Assembly: GCA_012270065.1 (NCBI GenBank)
Contig: JAAXJB010000084.1
Span: 24,668-88,667 of the forward strand
DNA: 64,000 nt
Reading direction: 5' to 3'
From: Rubripirellula sp.
GTDB taxonomy: Bacteria > Planctomycetota > Planctomycetia > Pirellulales > Pirellulaceae
Under the pieces are notes generated by a model. That model searched no databases, was not told the origin of the DNA, and was given only the letters and a program-made list of their open reading frames with translations. Below, one piece after another: positions 7,918-17,004 of the stretch. The number at the start of each line of letters is the position of its first letter. Positions within the stretch are counted from its first letter, which is position 1. Position numbers and translations under genes: made by a program.

Positions 7918-9051
7918 ATGAGTACGGCGGATTACACCGTGAGCGAAGAAGTGGCCCAGCAGGCATCAGAGGCACGTGAACGACTTGATGAACACACGCT
8001 CAAAATGGTGCATTGGCATTTCAGCGAGGAAACGGGAAGTCCATTCTGGTTGGAGAAAAAGGCTGAACTGAACTTTGACCCGTTGACTGACGTCAAGTCA
8101 TTCGATGATCTGAAGAAGTTTCCGCATTTTGAAGACGAGTGGCTCCGTGGAGGCCCTGTACGCCGCTGGGTTCCCAAAGGTCACGCGAACAAGCCGACTT
8201 ACGTGTTCGAAACGGGGGGCACAACTGGAATCCCCAAGAGTCGCGTGGTTGTTGAAGATCATTGGACCGACTACGAGTTGTTCAGTGACACTCTGCCGGA
8301 GGAGCACTTTCCCAAGGGTGCCAATTGGTTGATGCTGGGGCCTAGCGGTCCGCGACGGTTGCGTCTCGCAGTCGAGCATCTTGCTCAGCATCGCGGGGGA
8401 ATCTGTTTCTGCATTGATTTGGATCCGCGGTGGGTCGTCAAGCTGATCAAGAAAGGATGGATGGATCATCTTGAAGAGTACAAGAAACACTGCATTGACC
8501 AGGCGGTGACTGTTCTGACAGCAGGACATGACGTCAAATGCATGTTCGCCACGCCGAAGTTACTCGAATCTCTGGGTGAGGCACTGGAAGATCGCGGAAC
8601 CAGCCTGCAGGAAGTAGGGATCACTGGGATCTTCTCTGGCGGTACCGAGTTCACGCCACAATGGACTAAGTTTTGTGTCGAGGAACTTCTGGGCGGACCG
8701 GTTGAGGAAGGCGGGGTTTACATGACACCGACTTACGGCAACACGTTGATGGGGCTTGCCTGCAGCAAACCGATCACCGCCGCTGATAACTACAAGATCT
8801 CTTACTACGCACCGCAACCGCGTGCTGTTACTGAGGTCGTGCAATTTGATGACTATGACCAGAAGGTTGGCTACGGTGAGACCGGGCGGGTCAAACTCTA
8901 CACATTGACGGACGAATTCTTTGTGCCCGGATTCATGGAGCGGGACGAAGGCGAACGCGAAGCACCCTTCGAAACATATCCATGGGACGGTGTCAGCGGA
9001 GTGCGTCCATTCCACGAACTTGCCAGCGCCACCACTGTCGGAGTTTATTAA
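7918..9051 (+). CDS. Adenylate-forming (ANL superfamily) enzyme, LuxE/PaaK-like
   Basis: 377 residues; ATG preceded by GAGG. The adenylate-forming phosphate loop is clear at residues 98-108 (ETGGTTGIPKS, cf. TSGTTGxPK), and MTPTYGNT at 269-276 fits the later A5-like motif. The length (377) is that of LuxE acyl-protein synthetases and is shorter than ordinary acyl-CoA ligases, because the mobile C-terminal lid domain is missing or reduced. The family activates a carboxylic acid as acyl-AMP. The next gene, 90 bp downstream on the same strand, encodes an aldehyde-dehydrogenase-fold enzyme, as expected if the activated acid is handed over for reduction to an aldehyde. No cysteine lies near the C-terminus, unlike LuxE, so a covalent acyl-enzyme of the LuxE type is not evident. 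The substrate is unknown. Confidence 0.8.
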   Translation: MSTADYTVSEEVAQQASEARERLDEHTLKMVHWHFSEETGSPFWLEKKAELNFDPLTDVKSFDDLKKFPHFEDEWLRGGPVRRWVPKGHANKPTYVFETGGTTGIPKSRVVVEDHWTDYELFSDTLPEEHFPKGANWLMLGPSGPRRLRLAVEHLAQHRGGICFCIDLDPRWVVKLIKKGWMDHLEEYKKHCIDQAVTVLTAGHDVKCMFATPKLLESLGEALEDRGTSLQEVGITGIFSGGTEFTPQWTKFCVEELLGGPVEEGGVYMTPTYGNTLMGLACSKPITAADNYKISYYAPQPRAVTEVVQFDDYDQKVGYGETGRVKLYTLTDEFFVPGFMERDEGEREAPFETYPWDGVSGVRPFHELASATTVGVY

Positions 9052-9141
9052 AAATTCCAGCTGAGGGCAGCCGACTCATGATCGGTTCCCTTGTTCATTT
9101 CCAACTTCCACTCCATTTTCCGATAGTTATTCATTGCAGCC

Positions 9142-10581
9142 ATGATCACGCTTAGTCCATTGCGTTGGGGTAAACCGTACGAATCCCTCGACTTTACAGA
9201 TGTCGTTCATTTTGACACCGGTGAACCGATTGCCCGTGTGGGTAACGTCGGTGGCGGGATTGTTGGACGTGACATGCGTAAAGCACACAAAGCCAGGGAA
9301 GCTCTGCTGCAATTTTCCCCGGAAGATCTTGTGGAACGCTGCAAACAGGCGGCTGTGCTGTTCGAGTCCGCCGATTTGACCGTGGGAGATTCGACACAGT
9401 CGGTCGATCAGTTCGTGCACCAGCAATCCGCCAGCACCGGTTTGCCTGAACACATGTGTCGATCGAATATGGCAAAGAACAGTTTCGTTCTCAGCAACAT
9501 CGACCAGATTCTGGATTGCTTGACACGAGGTCTGGATCTTTCAATCTTCTCGCGAGGTTACGGGGAGGAAGGACGCGGCGTGATTGTCAGCTACCAATCT
9601 CAGACGCCTGTCCTCGGTGCAGTGCTGCCCAATAACTCGCCCGGCGTACACACACTCTGGCTGCCAGCAATACCGTTGCAAGTTGGTTTGGCATTGAAGC
9701 CCGGTTCTCAGGAGCCTTGGACGCCGTACCGAATGGTATCTGCCTTCATCGAAGCTGGTGTGCCAGCGGAGGCGTTTGGCTTGTACCCAGGTGGACATGA
9801 TGCTGGTGGTGCAATCATGACCAAAACGCCGCGCAGCATGATCTTCGGAAGTGCGCAGACTGTTGCGCAGCACGAAGGCAATCCAAGAGTACAGGCACAT
9901 GGCCCCGGTTTCTCCAAGGTGCTTATCGGCGATGATGTGGTAGATGATTGGGAGAACTACCTGGACCTGCTCGTTGAAAGTGTGCTCAGTAACTCGGGTA
10001 GAAGTTGTATCAACTGCAGTGGAATCTGGGCGAGCCGACACACAAGGGAAATCGCAGCAGCGATCGCGGAAAAGATCGGACCTGTCGATGTTCTGCCGCC
10101 GTCTGATCCGAATGCACAGTTGGCAGCGTTCACCGTTCCGGCTATGGCAACCGGAACCCACGCGATGGTACAGCAGGATCTGGCTGAACACGGCGTGGAA
10201 GACATGACCGCCGATTTCGGAGAAAAATTGGTCGAACGCGAACATTGTGCGTACCTGCGTCCGATGGTTGTGCACGCTGACTCTCCTGATCGGCAAGTTG
10301 CATCCAAAGAGTACATGTTCCCGTTTGTCAGTGTCGTGGAATGCCCACAGGATCAGATGCTTAAACGGATCGGATCAACTCTTGTTGGCACCGTGTTGAC
10401 TCAGGACCCGGACCTCATTCGACATGCCGGTTCTTCTGTTGACATTGATCGAGTGAACATCGGTCCGATTCCGACCAATCGGTTGAACTGGTTGCAGCCG
10501 CACGAAGGGAATCTGATTGACTTCCTCTACAGATCACGCGCCTACCAGGTAGCAGACATGCCGGTCGCTGCCCATGCGTGA
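9142..10581 (+). CDS. Aldehyde dehydrogenase-fold acyl reductase
   Basis: 479 residues with the aldehyde-dehydrogenase layout: LPNNSPGVHTLWLPAI near residue 160 (cofactor entry, cf. PWNFP), ALKPGSQEP, and the catalytic loop NSGRSCINCSG with Cys289 as likely nucleophile and Cys292 nearby, then SKEYMFPFVSVVE and VNIGPIPTNR towards the end. Together with the adenylating enzyme just upstream it fits reduction of an activated acid to an aldehyde with NAD(P)H, as LuxC does with LuxE. The reverse, dehydrogenase direction cannot be excluded. No signal peptide is present, so it should act in the cytoplasm. The two genes are 90 bp apart and probably co-transcribed. Confidence 0.8.
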   Translation: MITLSPLRWGKPYESLDFTDVVHFDTGEPIARVGNVGGGIVGRDMRKAHKAREALLQFSPEDLVERCKQAAVLFESADLTVGDSTQSVDQFVHQQSASTGLPEHMCRSNMAKNSFVLSNIDQILDCLTRGLDLSIFSRGYGEEGRGVIVSYQSQTPVLGAVLPNNSPGVHTLWLPAIPLQVGLALKPGSQEPWTPYRMVSAFIEAGVPAEAFGLYPGGHDAGGAIMTKTPRSMIFGSAQTVAQHEGNPRVQAHGPGFSKVLIGDDVVDDWENYLDLLVESVLSNSGRSCINCSGIWASRHTREIAAAIAEKIGPVDVLPPSDPNAQLAAFTVPAMATGTHAMVQQDLAEHGVEDMTADFGEKLVEREHCAYLRPMVVHADSPDRQVASKEYMFPFVSVVECPQDQMLKRIGSTLVGTVLTQDPDLIRHAGSSVDIDRVNIGPIPTNRLNWLQPHEGNLIDFLYRSRAYQVADMPVAAHA

Positions 10582-10948
10582 CTAGCAGGGGAAGCTCGAG
10601 GCCTTGGGTGTGTCACACGCCGTAGTTGGGTCGATCCGGGTTTAGGATGATTCGTGTTTAGGATGATCCGGATGGATCATGTCTGAACGGTGGACAAGTC
10701 GTGATTTCATCTTTCAGACATTGGTCCGCATGGGCATCTGGAAAATGCATGGGCATCTGGAAAAGAGGAGCGGTTCTGGTCCCGGTGATTGTTGCACTGG
10801 TTCTCCATGGTTGACTCACTATCAAAACGGTGGTCGCGTTCATTTCGATCTCCACAAACTATGGCTTCCAGCGAGGCTTTTCCGGTCCCTGCCACTGGCG
10901 CGGTGTATAGTTGTGTGGTTAGGTAAAACATAGCGATGCACAATTGAT
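10582..10948. other. Spacer, 367 bp, with two direct duplications
   Basis: It contains a 12-base unit repeated at 10640-10651 and 10656-10667, and an 18-base unit repeated at 10728-10745 and 10747-10764. No gene is visible. Confidence 0.7.
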
Positions 10949-12535
10949 ATGACCGGAATCACCCTTTCAAAGCCATCTCAAGTCCGTTCGGATTCTCCGC
11001 CAAGGGTTTCTGCCGCCGGTAGAGTTGTGCCGACTTTGATGGTGAGCATAACAGAGGTGGAAGATACCCCGGCCAATTCAAGACTAAGTGAAGATGAACG
11101 CGTGCCGGCGACTTTGATCAGCACCATCGTTCACACGACTGCACTTCTGCTCCTCGCTTTTTTCGCTTTACCCGAAGGCGGTGGTACCGACGATGAACTG
11201 ACTGCCAGGCAGGGACCTGCAAGTTCAGTCGTGATTCTGCAGACGCTCGACACGCGTGATGATCAAAGGTTTGACAGTGATGCCATGTCGGATCAGCCCA
11301 TCGCGGTCTCGATTCTCACACAGGTTTCCATGGCAACGCCTGCTCCTGTCATGAAGCAGGAAAAGGCTGAGGATGTTCCTTTGGAATTGCAGCAGTATCT
11401 CGCTGGCGCTGGTAGTGCATCTGTTGAGCCTCAGCCTCTGGTCTGTTTGCCGGGTAGCGGCGGTCTTTCAAGACGCACTCCCGAGGGAAGGCTTGAATAC
11501 GGAGCCAAATATGGTGCGACAAAGGAGAGCGAGAAGGCTGTGGACGCGGCTCTTGCCTGGCTGGCTGCTCATCAGCGTGGTAACGGTAGTTGGTCGTTCG
11601 ACCTTGAGCTTGCGCCATGCAACGGTGCGTGTCGGCACTCGAAGAAAAAAGGTACAGAATCTCCAACACCTGTGACGGGTGCTACCGGACTCGCACTGCT
11701 GGCTTTTCTCGGCGCCGGGCACACTCAGCACCATGAAGGGCCTTATCAGGAAACTGTTCGGCGTGGGATCTACTTCCTGCGAGATATCGCAGGTGAAGCC
11801 GGCGCCGGACTGGATTGGCAACAGGGGAGCATGTACGGACATGGCATTGCCTTGATGGCTTTGAGTGAAGCCTTGGCGATGGGTTCCCGCGAACGGATTG
11901 ACGATACGGATCTGCATCGTCTCGTTTCACGAGGTGTCTCCTTTTCCTGCAATGCCCAGCATGAGAATGGTTCGTGGGGTTATGTGCCAGGCAGCCCTGG
12001 TGACATGACAGTCAGCGCCTGGCAGGTGCTTTCGTTGATTGCTGCAAAGAAAAATCGCGTAGATATCCATACCAATACTCTTTCCGATGCGAAAGCCTTT
12101 GCACTTTCAACGTGCGAGGAAGGTGATTTCTGGTTTGGTTATAAAGGTCCGCCCGGGGAGGAAACCACGACTGCGATCGGTCTGGCACTGATGCTGTATC
12201 TGGGGCAATCAATGGAGTACACACCGTTTTACAACGCATTGACTGAATTGGCGGATCGCGGTCCGAAACTGACCAATGTTTATCATGACTACTATGCGAC
12301 CCTTGCCTTGCACCACAGTCGGCACCATGGTTGGGACGAATGGAACAGCAAGCTTAGAGAACACCTCATTCGAACACAGGCGACGAAGGGGCACGAAGCA
12401 GGCAGTTGGCATTTTTCCGACCGTTGGGGCGATGTGGGTGGGCGTTTATACACGACTGCAATGTGCGCCATGACCCTCGAGATCTATTATCGATACATGC
12501 CACTGTATGGTGAAGTAGAGGAGTTTCCGCTTTAG
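10949..12535 (+). CDS. Membrane-anchored terpenoid-cyclase-fold protein
   Basis: 528 residues. A single hydrophobic segment at about residues 53-73 (TLISTIVHTTALLLLAFFAL) follows a polar N-terminus, so the bulk is probably outside the inner membrane. From about residue 185 the protein reads as an alpha/alpha toroid of the squalene-cyclase/prenyltransferase type: AVDAALAWLAAHQ, two QxxxGSW (QW-like) motifs in QRGNGSW and QHENGSW, and TVSAWQVLSLIAAK. The DxDD catalytic motif of squalene-hopene cyclases is not seen, so a real cyclase activity is doubtful; planctomycetes carry many such proteins with unknown ligand. It follows the carboxylate-reduction pair in the same direction but after 367 bp, so operon membership is uncertain. 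Confidence 0.8.
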   Translation: MTGITLSKPSQVRSDSPPRVSAAGRVVPTLMVSITEVEDTPANSRLSEDERVPATLISTIVHTTALLLLAFFALPEGGGTDDELTARQGPASSVVILQTLDTRDDQRFDSDAMSDQPIAVSILTQVSMATPAPVMKQEKAEDVPLELQQYLAGAGSASVEPQPLVCLPGSGGLSRRTPEGRLEYGAKYGATKESEKAVDAALAWLAAHQRGNGSWSFDLELAPCNGACRHSKKKGTESPTPVTGATGLALLAFLGAGHTQHHEGPYQETVRRGIYFLRDIAGEAGAGLDWQQGSMYGHGIALMALSEALAMGSRERIDDTDLHRLVSRGVSFSCNAQHENGSWGYVPGSPGDMTVSAWQVLSLIAAKKNRVDIHTNTLSDAKAFALSTCEEGDFWFGYKGPPGEETTTAIGLALMLYLGQSMEYTPFYNALTELADRGPKLTNVYHDYYATLALHHSRHHGWDEWNSKLREHLIRTQATKGHEAGSWHFSDRWGDVGGRLYTTAMCAMTLEIYYRYMPLYGEVEEFPL

Positions 12536-12571
12536 ACGCAGTTGATTGGGGTGCGCTCAGTCAAGTGGCGA

Positions 12572-13636
12572 TTAGCCGATTCCGCCTCGTTCGCCGGTGA
12601 CGCCAGCAGCGATATCAGCAGCGTAGCACTCAATCAGTGTTGATTGATTTGCATTTCGATCAAGTTCGTGAATGGCTCTTACGGAACGGTCAAGACGGGA
12701 CATGGTAGTAGCGTCGAAGTCGTCTGCGTAAGTCAGAGCGCGCACTCTGCGGCGGTAATTCTGAACAGCAATGGCGAAGGCATCACGTAAGGCGTGACGC
12801 CTTTTTTTTGCGTCTTTGCCCACGGATGTCATCTTTTCCGTCAAGACACGACTGATTTTCACAGGGTCTGGGGATTTGGCCAGCAGGAGTTTGGTCAGAT
12901 CGTTGTGGAAGTCGTTGCTTGCTTCGTCAAGCAGTCTTAGTGCTGTATGCATGTTGCCACCGGCAATCTCGATCGCTTCATCAAGTTGCTCTTCACTGAC
13001 ATTGATGCCGTGTACCTCACGCAACAAGCGTTTTGCATTTTTTTGGTTGAGAGTAAAGCGGATTATCTGGCATCGGGAGCGAATCGTGGGAAGTTGTTGC
13101 TGCTCGACTGTTCCAATGATGAGAATGACGGCATCGGCTGGAGGTTCCTCCAGTGTTTTTAAAAGACAGTTGGCTCCCTCTTCGTTCAGGAAGTCGCCAT
13201 CTTCAAGAATGGCAATCTTTCGACTGCCCACGAGTGGTTTGAGTTGAATGTCGTGGCAGAATCCTTCTTGCATTCTCGCTTCACGTTCACCTATCAAGTA
13301 TTCGAGTGGGATGGTTGCTTTATCATCCGGTTTGGAAACCCGAATCACATCAACATGAGTATCTGCTTCGACCTGTATGCAGGAACTGCAGGTCCCGCAG
13401 GGGGACATTGATGCAGGGGCTGTCTGTTCACAAAGCAACGTCTTGGCAAGGAGTTTTGCAGCAGTTTTCTTGCCGGAACCTGGCGGGCCGACAAACAGCA
13501 TGCTTCCACCAAATCGTCCTTGCTTAATCGCCGTGGCGAACCAGTCACGGATCCGGTCATGGCCGATCAGGTCGGACCATGTTCCGGTCATGGGCTGCGA
13601 TGCGATTTCAGGATCGGTGTTCGTTTGACTCATCAC
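12572..13636 (-). CDS. holB: DNA polymerase III delta' subunit
   Basis: 354 residues. An AAA+ clamp-loader fold is evident: Walker A GPPGSGKKT (residues 50-58), zinc cysteines around C80, C83 and C86 (plus C69), CLLKTLEEPPADAVILI, and the SRC motif in TIRSRCQIIRF. It lacks the long C-terminal extension of gamma/tau, which favours delta' over DnaX. It would load the sliding clamp in the replisome. It is the last gene of a minus-strand run after the Sua5-phosphatase fusion and rpiB, 42 bp after rpiB. Confidence 0.92.
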   Translation of the reverse strand: MMSQTNTDPEIASQPMTGTWSDLIGHDRIRDWFATAIKQGRFGGSMLFVGPPGSGKKTAAKLLAKTLLCEQTAPASMSPCGTCSSCIQVEADTHVDVIRVSKPDDKATIPLEYLIGEREARMQEGFCHDIQLKPLVGSRKIAILEDGDFLNEEGANCLLKTLEEPPADAVILIIGTVEQQQLPTIRSRCQIIRFTLNQKNAKRLLREVHGINVSEEQLDEAIEIAGGNMHTALRLLDEASNDFHNDLTKLLLAKSPDPVKISRVLTEKMTSVGKDAKKRRHALRDAFAIAVQNYRRRVRALTYADDFDATTMSRLDRSVRAIHELDRNANQSTLIECYAADIAAGVTGERGGIG

Positions 13637-13678
13637 TGCTCAAGCGAAGTTGCTGGGGCATCCGGAGAATTTCTGCTG

Positions 13679-14140
13679 TCAGGCAGAATGCTTCGAGGAC
13701 ATGGATTCCAATGCGGAGATCTTGTTCACGCGATCGGAGTGGCGTCCACCATCGAATTCTGTGTTGAGCCACATCAGGACCAGTTCATCCACGGTTCGAT
13801 CGCCAATCATGTCTCCCGGCAGGCAGAGGATGTTAACGTCGTTGTGCCGCCGACTCATTTCCACCATCACTTCATCGTAGCATGACGCTGCACGGACACG
13901 TGGAAACTTGTTGGCAGTAATCGCCATCCCAATTCCGGTACCACAAATCAGGATGCCCCGGTCTGCCTCTCCATTGCTGACTTTTCTTGCGACCTGCTGC
14001 GCATAATCCGGGTAGTCAACGGATTTCTCCGAATCGGTGCCTTCATCGCTTACCGGGAACTCATGTGCCTCAAGGGCCTGAATGAGGCGATCCTTGATAT
14101 GGACGCCACGATGATCGCTTGCAATGGCAACTTTCAACAT
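13679..14140 (-). CDS. rpiB: Ribose-5-phosphate isomerase B
   Basis: 153 residues, normal length. Family motifs: ASDHRG at the N-terminus, GILICGTGIGMAITANK with the catalytic cysteine in CGTG, RAASCYDEVMVEMSRRHND with the substrate-binding His/Arg, and NILCLPGDMIG. It interconverts ribose-5-phosphate and ribulose-5-phosphate in the pentose phosphate pathway. It starts 9 bp after the Sua5-phosphatase stop and precedes holB. The neighbourhood of Sua5, low-molecular-weight phosphatase and rpiB parallels ywlC-ywlE-rpiB of Bacillus. Confidence 0.95.
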   Translation of the reverse strand: MLKVAIASDHRGVHIKDRLIQALEAHEFPVSDEGTDSEKSVDYPDYAQQVARKVSNGEADRGILICGTGIGMAITANKFPRVRAASCYDEVMVEMSRRHNDVNILCLPGDMIGDRTVDELVLMWLNTEFDGGRHSDRVNKISALESMSSKHSA

Positions 14141-14149
14141 CTTTGACCT

Positions 14150-15286
14150 CTACTCTTCAACGGAGACATTGACAGGGAAGAAATCATCGCCAAGAGCTTC
14201 CAGCCAGGCTGCAAGTTCCTGATCGATCTGGTCAGAACACTTTTGGTAGACCTCAACGGGCATGCCAACAGGGTCTGTGATGTCACCCCCGTCTCGTCGT
14301 AGCGTATGGACACGATCGGCCATTGTCGGCCATGCAGCAAGAATCGCATCGCGATGGCCACGTGTCATTGTCAAAATCAAGTCCGCAACATTCATCACTG
14401 CGTCATCCAACGGGCGACTGCTGTGTCCTGTCAGGTCCAATCCGCGCCCACCCATGACTTCAACCGCTTGCGGGCTGGCTCCGCTTCCGGACCCGGCCGC
14501 GACTCCGGCAGACAGTACCCGCACAGTATCTTCGCTACCCAGCTTTTGACGTATTTGCTCACGCAGGAGTGTCTCTGCCATCGGGCTACGGCAGGTATTA
14601 CCAGTGCAAACGATGACGATGACGGGTTTTACAAATTGGTTCATGGCAGCACGTTCTATGGCACCTTCGCGTAGGATTTCCAGCCGATTTCCCCGGACCC
14701 GGGCAACGGTCGATGCTCCACCATAGCGTGTTGGACCGTCGTCGAGCAGCAGTGGCAAAGAATCGGCGAATTGTGCAGCAACTCCTTCCGCCGTTGTGTG
14801 GGGGGACTGCCCGCTGAGATTGGCACTTGTCAAAACCAGTGGGCCCGACAAAAAACGATGAATATGGGAAAGGACACGGTGATCGACGCCCCGAAAACCA
14901 ACACAGCCAAATTTGCCAGTGATTTGCCGTCGTACAACCTCCGGTAATTGTGTCAAAGCGGAGATAGGCGACTCACATGAAGCCACCAGCGTCAAAGGGC
15001 CCGGCCAGCACCGATAACTCAAACGCCGAACCAGCGGGGATGATTTGCAAAGAAAATCCTCAGCTGATTCGCGGCTCCCAACCGAAATTGCAAGTGGCAT
15101 GTCGAATTGGCGGCCTTTGAGTCGGACCAATTCCTCAACTGCCGTTTCTGACAGGGCGTCGGCGGCAAGACCGTACACCGTGTCCGTGGGAATGCCCACA
15201 ACCTGGCCCTCGACCAAGGCTTGTACGGTGCGATGAATGATGTCCCGTGGATCATCGGTCGCACGTAAGTCGAGTGTTTTCAGCAT
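14150..15286 (-). CDS. Fusion: threonylcarbamoyl-AMP synthase (Sua5/TsaC) + low-MW protein phosphatase
   Basis: 378 residues made of two complete domains. Residues 1-213 are a Sua5/YrdC/TsaC domain: GIPTDTVYGLAADA, KGRQFDMPLAISV, WPGPLTLVA, LTSANLSGQSP. This domain makes L-threonylcarbamoyl-AMP for the t6A base of tRNAs reading ANN codons. Residues 219-378 are a low-molecular-weight phosphatase domain: the CX5R loop C227-TGNTC-R233 followed by SPMAE, and the general-acid loop DITDPVGMPVEVY near residue 345. Such domains dephosphorylate tyrosine or, as in YwlE, arginine. In most bacteria the two are separate neighbours. rpiB follows 9 bp downstream, so the three activities are probably co-expressed. 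Confidence 0.92.
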   Translation of the reverse strand: MLKTLDLRATDDPRDIIHRTVQALVEGQVVGIPTDTVYGLAADALSETAVEELVRLKGRQFDMPLAISVGSRESAEDFLCKSSPLVRRLSYRCWPGPLTLVASCESPISALTQLPEVVRRQITGKFGCVGFRGVDHRVLSHIHRFLSGPLVLTSANLSGQSPHTTAEGVAAQFADSLPLLLDDGPTRYGGASTVARVRGNRLEILREGAIERAAMNQFVKPVIVIVCTGNTCRSPMAETLLREQIRQKLGSEDTVRVLSAGVAAGSGSGASPQAVEVMGGRGLDLTGHSSRPLDDAVMNVADLILTMTRGHRDAILAAWPTMADRVHTLRRDGGDITDPVGMPVEVYQKCSDQIDQELAAWLEALGDDFFPVNVSVEE

Positions 15287-15719
15287 GGCGAATTGTGGAG
15301 TTGGTCGTGGCTGCCCAGAAAGTGTCCCGGTGGAGAGATCATGCCTTTGTGTCGCTCATGATCTGAAACCGTTTCTGAGGACTGGTTCTGCCCTTCACAT
15401 CTGGTCGATGGCAGTTTGATTTGAAGTTTTGTCTTGCACCGTCGGAGGCATTGAGAAGTTTGATTGGTCGATACTCTGCCCGCATGCTGTGAAGTTGTTT
15501 GAATTCGCAGCTCGATGCAGAAGCCAGTGCCGTAAATACAACTGCCGTTCCGCCTGTGTTGATGCGTTTGCTGCCGCGAATGTTCACAGTTTCCCTGTCT
15601 CCTGATGTCCGACATCGACAGCGGATGGCTATAATGGAAAGAGATCGGCGTCCCACTTGGAATACCGCCATTGTAAGACTTCCGGAAATGTCTTCACAAG
15701 TCACCCGAAACTTCGGCTC
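15287..15719. other. Non-coding spacer, 433 bp
   Basis: It separates the divergent Sua5-phosphatase and NHL genes and must hold both promoters. I see no conserved element or credible short gene. Confidence 0.45.
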
Positions 15720-16730
15720 ATGAACGAACCAAATCGTCGAAAAGTCCTGCTTGATATCGCGGCGGCTGCTGCATGCGGCGGTCTGGCTTCGGTTGGTTGT
15801 GTTCCGACGGGGCAAGGACCGCTGCCCGACCTGGTCTGGGGAAGGAGGGGAATGAGTGAAGGGCGTTTCCTGAAACCCCGAGCGATTACGATCGACGACC
15901 AGGATCAACTGTACATCGTGGACACAACCGGACGAATTCAGGTATTCGATACTGACGGTAATTTCATTCGATTCTGGAGTACCCCGAAAACGAAGAATGG
16001 CAGGCCCACAGGATTGGCGATCAAGTTGGTCAGGCAAGAAGAGTTAGAAACAGACAATGAGGGTTCCGACGCAACCGACGATCCCAGAAGGCTGTTGGTC
16101 GCCGACACGCATTATTATCGAATGCTCTCCTACTCACTTGATGGAACACTTTGTCCAGACGAGCAGATTGGCGGGAACTCAGGTCATCTCCCAGGTGACT
16201 TTGCTTTTGTTACCGATGCTGTCTGTGACTCCAATGGCTGTTTTTACATCGGAGAGTACAACGCATCGGATCGTATCCAGAAGTTTGATCCTGATGGCAA
16301 GTTTCTTACCCAATGGGGAGGAAATGGCACCGAGCCCGGGAAATTTATCAGACCTCAAAGTCTGGTCGTTCGTGAAAACGTGCTTTGGGTGGCAGATTCC
16401 TGCAATCACCGGATTCAGAGATTTGACCTCAGCTACGACACACCGAAGCTGATAGACATCTGGGGGCAACCGGGTGATCGAGCCGGGGAGTTCTTCTATC
16501 CCTATGATATGGCGTTTGCGAGTGACGGCAGTCTTTTGGTCATCGAATACAAGAATGATCGTGTGCAACGATTCGACGCCGATGGTAAGTGGATCGCGAC
16601 GTGGGGAGGCTCGGGTTTCGAACCGGGCCGGCTGAACCAGCCATGGGGCGTTGTGGTTGACTCCCGTGACCGCGTGCACATTCTGGACAGCAGTAATCAC
16701 CGGATTCAGCGAATAGACCTGCCGGTCTGA
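15720..16730 (+). CDS. Exported NHL-repeat protein
   Basis: 336 residues from the ATG at 15720. The N-terminus has paired arginines (NRRKVLLD), a hydrophobic Ala-rich stretch and a lipobox-like SVGC, suggesting export, possibly by Tat, and lipidation. The rest is about six NHL repeats forming a beta-propeller, with recurring units such as DDQDQLYIVDTTGRIQVFD, NHRIQRFD, NDRVQRFDADGKWIATWGG and NHRIQRIDL. NHL propellers are usually binding scaffolds. An acidic insertion (residues about 105-125) lies between repeats one and two. No partner gene is obvious. The reading frame extends upstream to 15657 but the lipoprotein-type start is more convincing. Confidence 0.88.
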   Translation: MNEPNRRKVLLDIAAAAACGGLASVGCVPTGQGPLPDLVWGRRGMSEGRFLKPRAITIDDQDQLYIVDTTGRIQVFDTDGNFIRFWSTPKTKNGRPTGLAIKLVRQEELETDNEGSDATDDPRRLLVADTHYYRMLSYSLDGTLCPDEQIGGNSGHLPGDFAFVTDAVCDSNGCFYIGEYNASDRIQKFDPDGKFLTQWGGNGTEPGKFIRPQSLVVRENVLWVADSCNHRIQRFDLSYDTPKLIDIWGQPGDRAGEFFYPYDMAFASDGSLLVIEYKNDRVQRFDADGKWIATWGGSGFEPGRLNQPWGVVVDSRDRVHILDSSNHRIQRIDLPV

Positions 16731-16759
16731 TACGTCACATTTCCCCGATTGATTCTCTG

Positions 16760-16790
16760 ATTACCGGTTCTAGATCTTTGTTCCGGTAAT
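16760..16790. terminator. Hairpin after the NHL gene, possible terminator
   Basis: Eight-base arms 16760-16767 and 16783-16790 (ATTACCGG/CCGGTAAT) pair perfectly with a 15-base loop, 30 bp after the stop. No clear T-run follows, so termination is only a guess. Confidence 0.35.
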
Positions 16791-17004
16791 TGCGGGTGTT
16801 GTTTCCGTATTTGCAGGCGTTCGGCCACAGCAAACCCCGCTGTTTGTGGGCAAGCTGCCGACGACGTTTGCCGTTTCACGCCAGTTTGAACCGGCTTTTT
16901 TCGCCCTTTTGCCGTTTTTTTCAATGCTCGGACCAGACGTGTCAGGACAACATCGAATAACTGAAGTGGTCAGACAGCAGTTGTAGAATTGAAAAGGCAG
17001 CACC

